This document shows, in pieces, positions 11,504 to 21,020 of a DNA stretch of 64,000 nt (positions within the stretch are counted from its first letter, which is position 1; each line of letters starts with the position of its first letter). Below the pieces are notes generated by a model. It made no database searches and was not told where the DNA came from. It saw only the letters and a program-made list of their open reading frames with translations. The position numbers and the translations under genes are program-made. The stretch covers positions 3,038,001 through 3,102,000 of the forward strand of contig JABRWF010000007.1 of assembly GCA_018343915.1 (NCBI GenBank), given 5' to 3'. Source of the stretch: Agroathelia rolfsii. Taxonomy: Eukaryota > Basidiomycota > Agaricomycetes > Amylocorticiales > Amylocorticiaceae.

Positions 11504-11789
11504 AAGAGCGTATTGATGCCATAAGTGTAAGGCGCCAGCATAGGCTGCTGCGCTGGGGAATATTGGCATTTATTACTGTCATTGGTGGTTATCGGATCGA
11601 AGATATGCGTAAGCATATCGAGTTTCGATCGATGATGAGAGCAATGGTAATACTAGGATGTAGTCAACGGCAGTTGGGCTGGGTCCCATTCAACCATCCC
11701 AGCCTAACAATAGTTTTCATGATCATGGAGGGAGGAGGAACTGGATGAAGCCATAAGAGCCCATTTCACAATCCTTCTGAGGCAATGTA
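11504..11789. other. Remnant of left arm flank
   Basis: The last ~35 bases ('catttcaca', 'ctgaggcaatgta') match the reverse complement of about 40415-40450 in the right arm. The rest shows no gene. Confidence 0.4.
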
Positions 11790-11982
11790 TGTTAGAATAG
11801 GCAATCCATGCCTCGATGGGAGTGACGGAGTCACAGTCACGCGGAGCGTGACTGTAATATGTAGCTACGGATTTTTGTAGTAGTTACTCTATTCGTTTGT
11901 CCGCGTACCGCGTCCAAGTACAAGGACAAGCGTAATGCAATCTTGCTTTTGACTCATTACTGGCTGGCTCGCTTTTCTCACA
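11790..11982 (+). repeat. TRIM copy 1, 5' LTR
   Basis: 193 bp, TG...CA. Contains the putative transcript 5' end ATTCGTTTGT at 11891-11900. Confidence 0.92.
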
Positions 11983-11991
11983 CAAACGAAT
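11982..11991 (+). promoter_or_regulatory. Putative self-primer binding site of TRIM copy 1
   Basis: ACAAACGAAT (last LTR base plus 9 nt) is the exact reverse complement of 11891-11900 inside the LTR. By analogy with Tf1/sushi elements, the folded-back 5' end of the transcript could prime minus-strand synthesis here. Confidence 0.6.
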
Positions 11992-12584
11992 CCGTGTAGC
12001 AGCACGTAAAATTGCATTTCTCCTGGTCACTCAATAGACGAACGGCCGTCTGACCAGGCAGCGAGCCGCGAGTTTCTGCAGCCCCGGGCTTTCATTAGCT
12101 CCTGGGGAGCTCTCTCATGTGCACGAAGTCAGCAACGCAATTGAAATCTAAGGACCCACCCGGCGTCAGGCCACTGGCCAATAGGCTCACGACAACATGC
12201 GCAAACCGGGCAGCAATGAGCTGTCGGTGGATAACAAGCCTCCGGATTCCATGAGAGAATCTCGGAGGGACGGGTAACCGCCACGACAAGGCGTCGTCGG
12301 AGCTGGCGAGGAGCCAGTGTAGGGTTTGGCATACCCACCGGAGTAGGCATAACAGGAGGGGATTCGCACGGGGATTCAGGAAGACCCCTGAATCAGGGCG
12401 ACGAATTCGACACGCATGCACGCACACGCACATACACACACACTCGCACACCAGTAATGCCGTTAGGGGGGTGCCGATGCACCCTACCTCTTTGTTCATT
12501 CACCCAAGGGCTCAGCACGAGCATAGTCAAATTCACCACCCAACAAACATGCACGAAATGGCGGCAAACACGTCCACCACCATG

Positions 12585-12790
12585 CCGTGCAACCCGCCAT
12601 CCAGAGGCATTGAGCCACGGGACCATCCCAGCCGTAGAGACGAGCAACGGGACAACACCGTGATGGATCACGACCCCAGGATGAGCACGAACCCGCCGTC
12701 AAGAGGCATTGAGCCGCGAGGACCGTCCCAGCCGCAAAGACGAGCAATGGGACAACACCGCGATGGATCACGACCCATAGGACGAGCACG
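12585..12790 (+). repeat. 99-bp tandem repeat inside TRIM
   Basis: 'aggcattgagcc' recurs at 12605 and 12704, with flanking 'gacgagcaa(c/t)gggacaacac' and 'gatggatcacgaccc'. Two diverged units are present. Copy 2 of the TRIM appears to hold only one clear unit (around 37040-37120). Confidence 0.8.
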
Positions 12791-13201
12791 GACACCAGGG
12801 GGTGCCAGGCACAATGGCGACGGCCATTCCGTCGTTGTGCTAATAATTTTCATTTGCTCAACATCACCCAGCCTCGGGCTATCGAGCCAAACGCGCGAAG
12901 ACCAAACCCGCCGCATTTAGCTCAACACAAACAACAAGTCCGGCATAGCACCAGCAACCAGAAGGTGCCGGCACATGCAGGAATTAACTGCCACGGCCCA
13001 ATCGCGCGCGCACGGCTGCCGCGATTTCTGTTTTGGATTTTCGGGCGCAAGTGGTATCTTGCACTTTTCATTTTATTTCTCTTCACTCATATCTCTTACT
13101 ATACACCTTACACTACCTACACATCTACATTACCTAGATAGAATTTTCCTTCTATTCTGGTGGGATTTTCTTGGGGTTTGATTGCAAGGATTGAGGGGGT
13201 G

Positions 13202-13394
13202 TGTTAGAATAGGCAATCCATGCCTCGATGGGAGTGACGGAGTCACAGTCACGCGGAGCGTGACTGTAATATGTAGCTACGGATTTTTGTAGTAGTTACT
13301 CTATTCGTTTGTCCGCGTACCGCGTCCAAGTACAAGGACAAGCGTAATGCAATCTTGCTTTTGACTCATTACTGGCTGGCTCGCTTTTCTCACA
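13202..13394 (+). repeat. TRIM copy 1, 3' LTR
   Basis: 193 bp, reading the same as the 5' LTR by eye, which points to a recent insertion. Confidence 0.92.
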
Positions 13395-13399
13395 ATGTA

Positions 13400-13620
13400 C
13401 TAGTACATGTGTCATATCTATGAGTATGAGTATTTTAACATAATGTTATCTCCGTCTGGTCTTTCTACCAAGCGTCCACTGCTTAGACTATATGCACTCT
13501 AGTCCCCAGGACGATTTTCAACACTACTGGTACATTGTAACATCCTGGATTCATAAAAAGTATAGTAACAGTAATGTGAAAAAAAATTGGAAAGAAAAAG
13601 AATAACAAATGCCGTCAAAT
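13400..13620. repeat. Left arm segment between TRIM and chromovirus
   Basis: Reverse complement of about 40205-40430. The inner ~150 bases are about 95% alike and the outer part about 85%. The last five bases (caaat) are the target-site copy of the chromovirus. Confidence 0.8.
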
Positions 13621-13955
13621 TGTTACGAGTCGCTCGTTGTACTATAATTTTATTTTGAATTTTTTATTATTTTTCCGAATTTTTCCTGATTTTTCTCTAT
13701 TTTTTGGTATATATATTGTATATTATGTAAGCATATACTCTGATGACTAAGCAAGTCATGTGACCAGTCGACCATGTGACTGGCCATCATGTGACCACCA
13801 GTCATGTGACATATTATGTAAACAGAGTCTAGAGCATGGGTCCGGATCATGACACCACTTTAAACTCACCATAACTAATAATGGTGCAATATCACGCCAT
13901 ACTTAGCATTACTGTGCACAGACCATGTAACTACGCACAGACCAGGTAGAATTAG

Positions 13956-13962
13956 TATATAA
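13956..13962 (+). promoter_or_regulatory. TATA box of chromovirus LTR
   Basis: TATATAA lies 29 bases before the inferred RNA start at 13991, the usual spacing. The same motif recurs in the 3' LTR and in the solo LTR near 35697. Confidence 0.7.
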
Positions 13963-14013
13963 CCCTGTAGTGCCTCTACCTGAAGACCTCAGATTCGTTC
14001 TCTTCGTCTTCAG

Positions 14014-14073
14014 GTAAGCACAGTAGTGCTTTGTATTAGATAAATGCTAACATAATAAAAACTTCGTCTTCAG
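14014..14073 (+). other. Putative intron in LTR leader
   Basis: cag|gtaagc donor, tgctaac branch-point match at 14045-14051 and ttcag acceptor: a 60-nt segment that fits the fungal intron consensus, starting 23 nt after the inferred RNA start. It is kept in the 3' LTR and, with a tactaac branch site, in the solo LTR at 35359-36338. Confidence 0.5.
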
Positions 14074-14607
14074 AGTCCACCTTCTCTCTCTAGGCTACCA
14101 GAGCCTGTCTCTCCCCTCTCTCTTATCCCCTACCCCAAATCCTCTCTGCTTCGTGCTAGGAGGTAACCAGTGTGCTCTGTGCTACTGGTTGTTTAGAGGT
14201 CGCTCCGTGCCCCTCTACGTTAGAACACATAAGACAGGTCCAGCCCTTTGGGTGACCATTTGTGTTTCTGTAAACAACCTCATAGTGCTCAGTGCACTCA
14301 AGCAAGCAAAGGCATTGCCCCGCGCTTGTCGTGGTTAAGATACATCGCACGCCTAGTGGCATACACAAGATAACTTGTGTTCTGAGTGTAGACCTCGCTT
14401 GAAAGTCTTGCAGACTTGGAGTAAAGCCTGGTGACATAAAGACTCGAGTTTGCGTGATAGCTGCAACAGCGCAAGGAAGTGTACACCCACGTGTCCCTAG
14501 TCTTAGGAGTTGTAAAACAGCCGATACTTGGCTACCCCGTACCTTCGAGGGGTTGACGTAGACTTAGGTTGAGTTTAGTGGCAAGAGACAGGTGTGCTCT
14601 TGACATT

Positions 14608-14618
14608 AGAACGAATCT
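14608..14618 (+). promoter_or_regulatory. Self-primer binding site of chromovirus
   Basis: AGAACGAATCT, two bases after the 5' LTR, is the exact reverse complement of AGATTCGTTCT at 13991-14001, itself ~30 nt downstream of the TATA box. An 11-nt match between the RNA 5' end and the PBS is the arrangement known from Tf1, where the RNA folds back and primes itself. No tRNA match is needed. Confidence 0.75.
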
Positions 14619-15017
14619 CTCCTTTTTATCCCTTTCTGCGCTAGTTGCTCCGTGCACTAGAGGTGGTGTAGTGAGCCACATTATTTTGAGCAAAGAACAA
14701 ACTACTATACAAAATTTCGTAGACTACCACGGTCAATATACATACACAAAGTAGTAGTCCTTCAACTTCGCACATCTCTTGTTTTTGGGAGTATTCTTGG
14801 CCAGCTTGCAAGTGGTATTAGTATCCACGGTTGCATTGGTTTTTTCGAGCTATTAAAGGGAACATCACCCGAGTGGATAGACGAAAAAGACTCCGGTCGC
14901 TACAAGTAGCCCAAAAACAAGCAGTATATATCAGTAGAATTAGGCCTAGCTCAAAGGGCAAAAACAAAAACCTTTTGTATAAATCACTTTGGGAGCCTCC
15001 AGTTTTTACTGTCGAGC

Positions 15018-16322
15018 TTGCCCATCATTTCACACCAAACCCCACCTCGAGAACCCACCCCTCCTCATCCTGAGTCAGAAGAGGAATCCTCCGAAGCTGA
15101 ATCATCGGAAGCCGAATCCTCCGACGAAGAAAATCCCACATTTTTTCCCCCATTCCCGTCGGCTCACGCATCAGCACAAGCCTCAGTCCACGCATCACCT
15201 CGCCCCGAATCACCAATGGCTCAGCAAGTTGACAACGCTGCACTCATGCAGCAGCTCATCCAAAACTAGACAATGATGATGCAATGGATGCAGCAGCAGA
15301 ATGAGTCATAGGGCAAGCCAAAAGAAATTGGCCATGCGCCACCAACGTTCAACGGACAATGGGTTAATTATCACCCATTCCTTCAGAAATTTCAGGCCTA
15401 CCTGGAGTTAAACCCAAGAGTGTACGTCACGGATGAGGAAAAGGTCAAATACCTTTTAGGGTTAATGGTGGAAGGTGCCACGGCTTGGTCCAGCCTGTGG
15501 TACACCGAATTAGGACTACAAAACCGGGTACCTGGGCCCGTAACATACCAGGAAGTAATCGAAAGCTTTAAATCCCTATTTGGGGCTTTCGACGAAAAGG
15601 TAGCAGCGAGAGACCAGCTGCGTCACCTACAACAAGGAACCACATCCACAAGAAACTTTGGGATGGCTTTTATGTTGCTGGGTAAAAGGACAGGGTTATC
15701 TGATGATGACCTTCGAGAAAAGTACCTGGAGAGGATGAACGTCAAGTTGCGACGTATTATCACTGGCTGGGATAGGGATACCTCAACCCTAACAAAATTG
15801 ATGAATGCAGCACATGATGCAGAAGTCAATTTAATGAAGGAAGAGATGTTGTCCAGTAAAAGATACTGGTATAACAATAACCCCCAGTCAGACCTCCAGC
15901 GAAATGATCCTGACGCCATGGATATTTCGGCTACCATATTGGGAAGGACACCCAATACATCAAAAAACCCATTCCTGAGTGCAGGTCCTGTTCAGCAGAC
16001 CTCCCCGTTGCAAGTGGCTGCAACGCAAAATAACCCGACCACACAATCCAACAACCCGTTCAGGCGGAAAGACATCATTTGCTATAACTGCCAAAAGAAG
16101 GGGCACGTGGCACGGGACTGCAGAAGTCCAAAAGCTGACAAAGGCAGCTCAAACAATCCTTTCCAAAAGGTAGCGGCAGTACCAGCACCAACGCCAACAT
16201 CACCATCACCACCAGCAAACCAAGGGCCGACAAGTAGCCCAATGACACAGGATGACATGTTTAACATGATCCAAGAACAAGGCCAGATGATTGCGGCCTT
16301 AAAAGACAAGCTGGGTTTTTAA
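15018..16322 (+). CDS. Chromovirus Gag (two in-frame TAG codons)
   Basis: Capsid/nucleocapsid polyprotein. In one frame, with TAG at 15267-15269 and 15309-15311. Before them is a Ser/Glu/Pro-rich leader (residues 1-84). After them is a retrotransposon Gag core (WVNYHPFLQKF, KVKYLLGLM, FKSLFGAF, LRHLQQGTTS) and a CCHC zinc knuckle CYNCQKKGHVARDC (about 16079-16120). Both TAGs lie in a Gln-rich stretch, so each may be a former CAG. The true start may be the ATG at about 15216 (MAQQVDN). Unless the TAGs are read through, this copy makes no complete Gag. TAA stop at 16320-16322. Confidence 0.8.
16313..16319 (+). promoter_or_regulatory. Putative -1 frameshift heptamer at gag-pol junction
   Basis: G GGT TTT in the gag frame, immediately followed by the gag TAA. 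Slipping back one base reads GGG TTT TTA AAT and enters the open pol frame. The heptamer fits X XXY YYZ. Confidence 0.6.
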
Positions 16323-19300
16323 ATCGGTCAGAGTATGCGGCCAATGCTACTGACCAATTTGTACAAAACAAAATGTCTTCTATCTTTACGTCTTCTTCCT
16401 TTTCTATCTCTGCTTCTTCTGTACAAGGTGTGCATGGACAACACCTAAATATACCTATTATGTTCCATGGACATTTCTCCACCATTTCCCTATCAGCTAT
16501 GATCGATTCTGGAGCCACCTCCACCTTTATAAATAAAAAATTTGTAGAAAAACATAATATAAAAACATCACCATTACATAAAAAAATTCCTTTGTATAAC
16601 ATAGACAATTCCCCCAATGCAATTGGTTTCATTTCAGAATATGTTACCCTTTTAACTCAGATAGGACAAGAAAAGCGACGATTAGTATTTCTAGTAGTAG
16701 ACATTGGTACTGAGGATGTAATCTTGGGTATCGACTGGCTAAGACTAGAAAACCCTGTCATTAATTGGAAAAAGGGAAACGTAACTTTAATGGACGATTT
16801 ACTAAAAGATAAGGAATATAAAAAAATCAATAAAATCATAAAAGATGAGGAATCTCCTCCAAAATTGGCAGCGACATCGGGTTTGCCACCCCAATATCAA
16901 CAACATGCCAGGGTATTCTCAGAGGCCGAGTCCCAGCGATTCCCTACCAGCAAACCTTATGACCACAAGATCGAACTGGTAGAAGGAGCAGAAATGAAAA
17001 GGGCCAAAGTATACCCCCTGTCAATTCCGGAATTGAAAGAGTTAGATGCGTATTTGGAGGAGAACTTGGCAAAGGGTTATATAAGAAAGTCTCAAAGCCC
17101 ATATGCCTCACCTTTCTTTTTCATCCCCAAGAAAAATGGAAAATTAAGGCCTATAGTGGATTATCGACGATTAAATAATATCACTATAAAAAACTCCTAC
17201 CCACTACCGCTCATCTCCTCTATCGTTGACGGACTCTCTAGGGCCAAAATATTTACCAAACTAGATCTACGATGGGGATACAATAACGTATTGATCAAAG
17301 AAGGACACCAAGAGCGGGCAGCATTCATAACCCCTCGAGGACTCTTTGAACCCCTAGTAATGACATTTGGCTTATGTAACGCCCCAGCCACATTCCAAGC
17401 CATGATGGACGAAATATTTGCAGACCTAATCGCACAAGGATTAGTGTATGTATATATAGATGACATCATTATTGCCACTGCCGACCTAGAAGAACACCGA
17501 CGATTGGTACATGAAGTTTTACGAAGGTTAGCGGAAAACGACCTATTCGCAAACCTAGAAAAATGTCTATTCGAAGTACCGAAGGTGGAATTCCTAGGCG
17601 TAATAATTAGCTACAATCGGGTACAAATGACCAACGAAAAAGTCCAAGCAATCTTAGACTGGCCTGTCCCAAAAACAGTCAAAGATGTGCAAAAATTTCG
17701 AGGTCTAGCTAATTACTACCGAAGGTTTATCAAAGGGTTCAGTGACATTACTAAACCCCTTGACAAACTAACGGGCAAAGGCGATTGGAAATGGGAAAAG
17801 GAGGAACAGCAATCCTTTGACGCTCTCAAGAAAGCTTTTACTGCAGCCCCAGTATTAGCAATATATGATCATCAGAGAGAAAGTCGAATGGAAACTGATG
17901 CCTCGGGTTACGCAACTGGTGGAGTCTTCTCCCAGTTACAGGACAATGGTGAATGGCACCCCATTGCTTTCCATTCCAAATCCATGGATGATGCACAACG
18001 AAATTATGACATCTGGGATAAGGAAATGCTGGCAATTATACGAGCATTGGAAGAATGGCGCCACTATATCATTGGATTGCCTAAACCGGTAGAAATTTGG
18101 TCAGATCATAAAAATCTGGAATATTGGGCAACAAGTCAACATTTAAGTCGACGACAAGCACGTTGGTACAGAATCCTACAAGAATACAATTTTACCTTAT
18201 GTTACAAAAAAGGATCAACCAATGGACGAGCTGACGCCCTATCCCGACGACCAGATTTTTATACGGAAGACTCTCAGGACAATCTCAATATCACTGTCTT
18301 ACAACCCTCCCATTTTAAAATTATGGCTGCTAAGAGAGGACATGTTTTGGTTGAAGGAGAAAAGGAGATCTTGGCAGAAATTAGACGGGAGAGCACCGAG
18401 TTGCTGGAATCCCTCTATCAGATTGTCAAGATAGGTCCACGACGAATTGCCTTAGGTTTACAGGATTGGGAAACAGAAGACGGACTAGTGCTATACAAAG
18501 AAAAGGTATTTGTGCCCCCCAATAAAGATCTGAAAGAAAAGATTTTGGCCAAATACCATGACTCAGCACTAGCAGGACATCCGGGACGCACAAAGACGCT
18601 AGAGCTCATAAGCAGAAATTATTATTGGATCAATATGACAAAAGAAATAAACCAATACGTAGATTCTTGCTTACTATGCCAAGCAAATAAACCTAGCAGA
18701 CAAGCGCTACCCGGATTACTTCACCCCCTCCCCGTACCAGGCAAACCATGGGAACATGTGACCTCAGATTTGATTGTTAAACTACCCAAGTCACATGGGT
18801 TTGACTCAATTCTGGTGGTAGTAGATAGGCTAACGAAACTGGCACACTTTATACCAACCAATGAAAATATCTCTGCCAAAGACGTAGCTGAACTATACGT
18901 CAAAAACGTGTTCAAACTTCATGGTACACCGTCAACATGGACCTCGGATCGCGGACCTCAATTTGCAAGTCAGGTGATGAAAGACATACATGCTAGTCTA
19001 CACATCAAAACTGCGTTGTCCACAGCATATCACCCACAAAGTGATGGACAAACCGAGCGTGTAAATCAGGAGGTAGAACAGTACCTCAGGATTTTCTGCA
19101 ATCACCGACAAACAAATTGGGTGGATTGGTTACCATATGCGGAATTCATGCATAACAATAGAAGAAATGAAAGTACACGTACAAGTGCTTTTGAACTCAC
19201 CTATGGTTATGTTCCAAATTGGGAAGCCAAAGATATCCAAGATCCAACTCCGGGAGCCTTTAACTGGATAGAAAACGCCAAAGAAGCACGAAAAGAAGCA

Positions 19301-19876
19301 CAGGCAGCGTTAGGGATGGCAAGGGAACAAATGGAACAATCATACAATAAAGGAAAAAAGATGTTCCCTGATATTGAGGAAGGACAAGAGGTTTGGCTCA
19401 ACACACGAAATCTGAAACTTGATAGACCATCCAAAAAATTAAGTCAAAAATGGATTGGACCCTACAAAGTACAGAAAAAGTTGAATGACCTGAACTACCA
19501 ACTGGACCTCCCAAATAACCTCAAAATCCATGATGTCTTCCACGTCCACCTACTAAAACCCCACCATGCTTCAGATCGTCACCAGAAACCACTGCCTCCT
19601 GTAGAAGTAGAAGGAGAAGAAGAGTATGAAATGGAGGAGGTACTCAACTCAAGATTACGGCGTGGAAAACTGGAATTTTTGGTTACTTGGAAAGGGTATC
19701 CAGGAGAACAAACCTGGGTCAGAGAATCTGATATGCATGCAGATGACGCTATCAGAGACTTCTACAAAACCAATCCAAGTGCACCAAGAAAGATCAGTGC
19801 GACAACCTTTGGACTTTTACCCTTCCAAAACTGGGATAATTTGACAGAATGGCAACCCGAGGCGGATTGCCCCTAA
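16313..19876 (+). CDS. Chromovirus Pol (protease, RT, RNase H, integrase, chromodomain)
   Basis: Open frame in -1 relative to gag; the first ATG is at 16373 (1167 residues from there). Protease: MIDSGATSTF (about residue 43). Reverse transcriptase: FFIPKKNGKLRPIVDYRRLN, LDLRWGYNN and the active site YIDDIII. RNase H: METDASGYATGG, YDIWDKEMLAI, WSDHKNLEYW. Integrase: zinc-binding HPGRTKTLELI with CLLCQANK, and core residues in TSDLIV, TSDRGPQFAS and QSDGQTERVNQEVE (D, D, E). Chromodomain near the C-terminus: EYEMEEVLNSRLRRGKLEF and VTWKGYPGEQTWV. All catalytic residues are present and there are no internal stops. It is expected to be made as a Gag-Pol fusion. Confidence 0.95.
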   Translation, partial: GFLNRSEYAANATDQFVQNKMSSIFTSSSFSISASSVQGVHGQHLNIPIMFHGHFSTISLSAMIDSGATSTFINKKFVEKHNIKTSPLHKKIPLYNIDNSPNAIGFISEYVTLLTQIGQEKRRLVFLVVDIGTEDVILGIDWLRLENPVINWKKGNVTLMDDLLKDKEYKKINKIIKDEESPPKLAATSGLPPQYQQHARVFSEAESQRFPTSKPYDHKIELVEGAEMKRAKVYPLSIPELKELDAYLEENLAKGYIRKSQSPYASPFFFIPKKNGKLRPIVDYRRLNNITIKNSYPLPLISSIVDGLSRAKIFTKLDLRWGYNNVLIKEGHQERAAFITPRGLFEPLVMTFGLCNAPATFQAMMDEIFADLIAQGLVYVYIDDIIIATADLEEHRRLVHEVLRRLAENDLFANLEKCLFEVPKVEFLGVIISYNRVQMTNEKVQAILDWPVPKTVKDVQKFRGLANYYRRFIKGFSDITKPLDKLTGKGDWKWEKEEQQSFDALKKAFTAAPVLAIYDHQRESRMETDASGYATGGVFSQLQDNGEWHPIAFHSKSMDDAQRNYDIWDKEMLAIIRALEEWRHYIIGLPKPVEIWSDHKNLEYWATSQHLSRRQARWYRILQEYNFTLCYKKGSTNGRADALSRRPDFYTEDSQDNLNITVLQPSHFKIMAAKRGHVLVEGEKEILAEIRRESTELLESLYQIVKIGPRRIALGLQDWETEDGLVLYKEKVFVPPNKDLKEKILAKYHDSALAGHPGRTKTLELISRNYYWINMTKEINQYVDSCLLCQANKPSRQALPGLLHPLPVPGKPWEHVTSDLIVKLPKSHGFDSILVVVDRLTKLAHFIPTNENISAKDVAELYVKNVFKLHGTPSTWTSDRGPQFASQVMKDIHASLHIKTALSTAYHPQSDGQTERVNQEVEQYLRIFCNHRQTNWVDWLPYAEFMHNNRRNESTRTSAFELTYGYVPNWEAKDIQDPTPGAFNWIENAKEARKEAQAALGMAREQMEQSYNKGKKMFPDIEEGQEVWLNTRNLKLDRPSKKLSQKWIGPYKVQKKLNDLNYQLDLPNNLKIHDVFHVHLLKPHHASDRHQKPLPPVEVEGEEEYEMEEVLNSRLRRGKLEFLVTWKGYPGEQTWVRESDMHADDAIRDFYKTNPSAPRKISATTFGLLPFQNWDNLTEWQPEADCP

Positions 19877-19887
19877 GGAGGGGGTAA

Positions 19888-20872
19888 TGTTACGAGTCGC
19901 TCGTTGTACTATAATTTTATTTTGAATTTTTTATTATTTTTCCGAATTTTTCCTGATTTTTCTCTATTTTTTGGTATATATATTGTATATTATGTAAGCA
20001 TATACTCTGATGACTAAGCAAGTCATGTGACCAGTCGACCATGTGACTGGCCATCATGTGACCACCAGTCATGTGACATATTATGTAAACAGAGTCTAGA
20101 GCATGGGTCCGGATCATGACACCACTTTAAACTCACCATAACTAATAATGGTGCAATATCACGCCATACTTAGCATTACTGTGCACAGACCATGTAACTA
20201 CGCACAGACCAGGTAGAATTAGTATATAACCCTGTAGTGCCTCTACCTGAAGACCTCAGATTCGTTCTCTTCGTCTTCAGGTAAGCACAGTAGTGCTTTG
20301 TATTAGATAAATGCTAACATAATAAAAACTTCGTCTTCAGAGTCCACCTTCTCTCTCTAGGCTACCAGAGCCTGTCTCTCCCCTCTCTCTTATCCCCTAC
20401 CCCAAATCCTCTCTGCTTCGTGCTAGGAGGTAACCAGTGTGCTCTGTGCTACTGGTTGTTTAGAGGTCGCTCCGTGCCCCTCTACGTTAGAACACATAAG
20501 ACAGGTCCAGCCCTTTGGGTGACCATTTGTGTTTCTGTAAACAACCTCATAGTGCTCAGTGCACTCAAGCAAGCAAAGGCATTGCCCCGCGCTTGTCGTG
20601 GTTAAGATACATCGCACGCCTAGTGGCATACACAAGATAACTTGTGTTCTGAGTGTAGACCTCGCTTGAAAGTCTTGCAGACTTGGAGTAAAGCCTGGTG
20701 ACATAAAGACTCGAGTTTGCGTGATAGCTGCAACAGCGCAAGGAAGTGTACACCCACGTGTCCCTAGTCTTAGGAGTTGTAAAACAGCCGATACTTGGCT
20801 ACCCCGTACCTTCGAGGGGTTGACGTAGACTTAGGTTGAGTTTAGTGGCAAGAGACAGGTGTGCTCTTGACA
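19888..20872 (+). repeat. Chromovirus 3' LTR
   Basis: 985 bp, reading the same as the 5' LTR wherever I compared them, so the insertion is young. Preceded by the polypurine tract aaggaggggg. Confidence 0.95.
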
Positions 20873-21020
20873 CAAATGGCGCTAAGTACTGACATGAAAA
20901 CTAACTATCCTATTCCTGCCATCCCGAGTCATATATTCGACAACAAAAATCGTACGGAGAGTACCTTATGCCGGTTACAACCTGAACCGGCAGGAAACAA
21001 CGCCTAGACACTAGATCCCT

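Larger units (their letters stand above)
11790..13394 (+). mobile_element. TRIM-like non-autonomous LTR element (copy 1)
   Basis: 1605 bp, bounded by two 193-bp LTRs (11790-11982 and 13202-13394) that read the same throughout. They start TGTTAG and end CTCACA. A 5-bp TSD 'atgta' is present at 11785-11789 and 13395-13399. There is no gag or pol; the ~1.2-kb interior has no significant reading frame. A purine tract (gattgagggggtg) precedes the 3' LTR. The bases directly after the 5' LTR (CAAACGAAT, 11983-11991) complement ATTCGTTTG inside the LTR, a self-priming layout. A second copy in the other orientation is at 36397-37998. Such elements need proteins supplied by an autonomous element. Confidence 0.9.
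13621..14605 (+). repeat. Chromovirus 5' LTR
   Basis: 985 bp. U3 contains several 'catgtgac' motifs (about 13750-13810) and a TATA box at 13956-13962. R is inferred to begin at 13991. Confidence 0.95.
13621..20872 (+). mobile_element. Full-length Ty3/chromovirus LTR retrotransposon
   Basis: 7252 bp with two 985-bp LTRs (13621-14605 and 19888-20872) that read the same throughout, TG...CA. The 5-bp TSD 'caaat' is at 13616-13620 and 20873-20877. Order: LTR, self-primer site, Gag (CCHC), protease, reverse transcriptase, RNase H, integrase, chromodomain, polypurine tract (about 19876-19884), LTR. The order RT-RNaseH-IN plus the C-terminal chromodomain place it in the Ty3 chromoviruses, close in layout to fungal Tf1/sushi-type elements. 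The insertion interrupts the left arm of the inverted duplication. Pol is open throughout; Gag carries two TAG codons. Confidence 0.96.

Noticed and set aside
12393..12920. Open frames inside TRIM copy 1
   Set aside because: Created by the GC-rich 99-bp repeat; not kept in copy 2.
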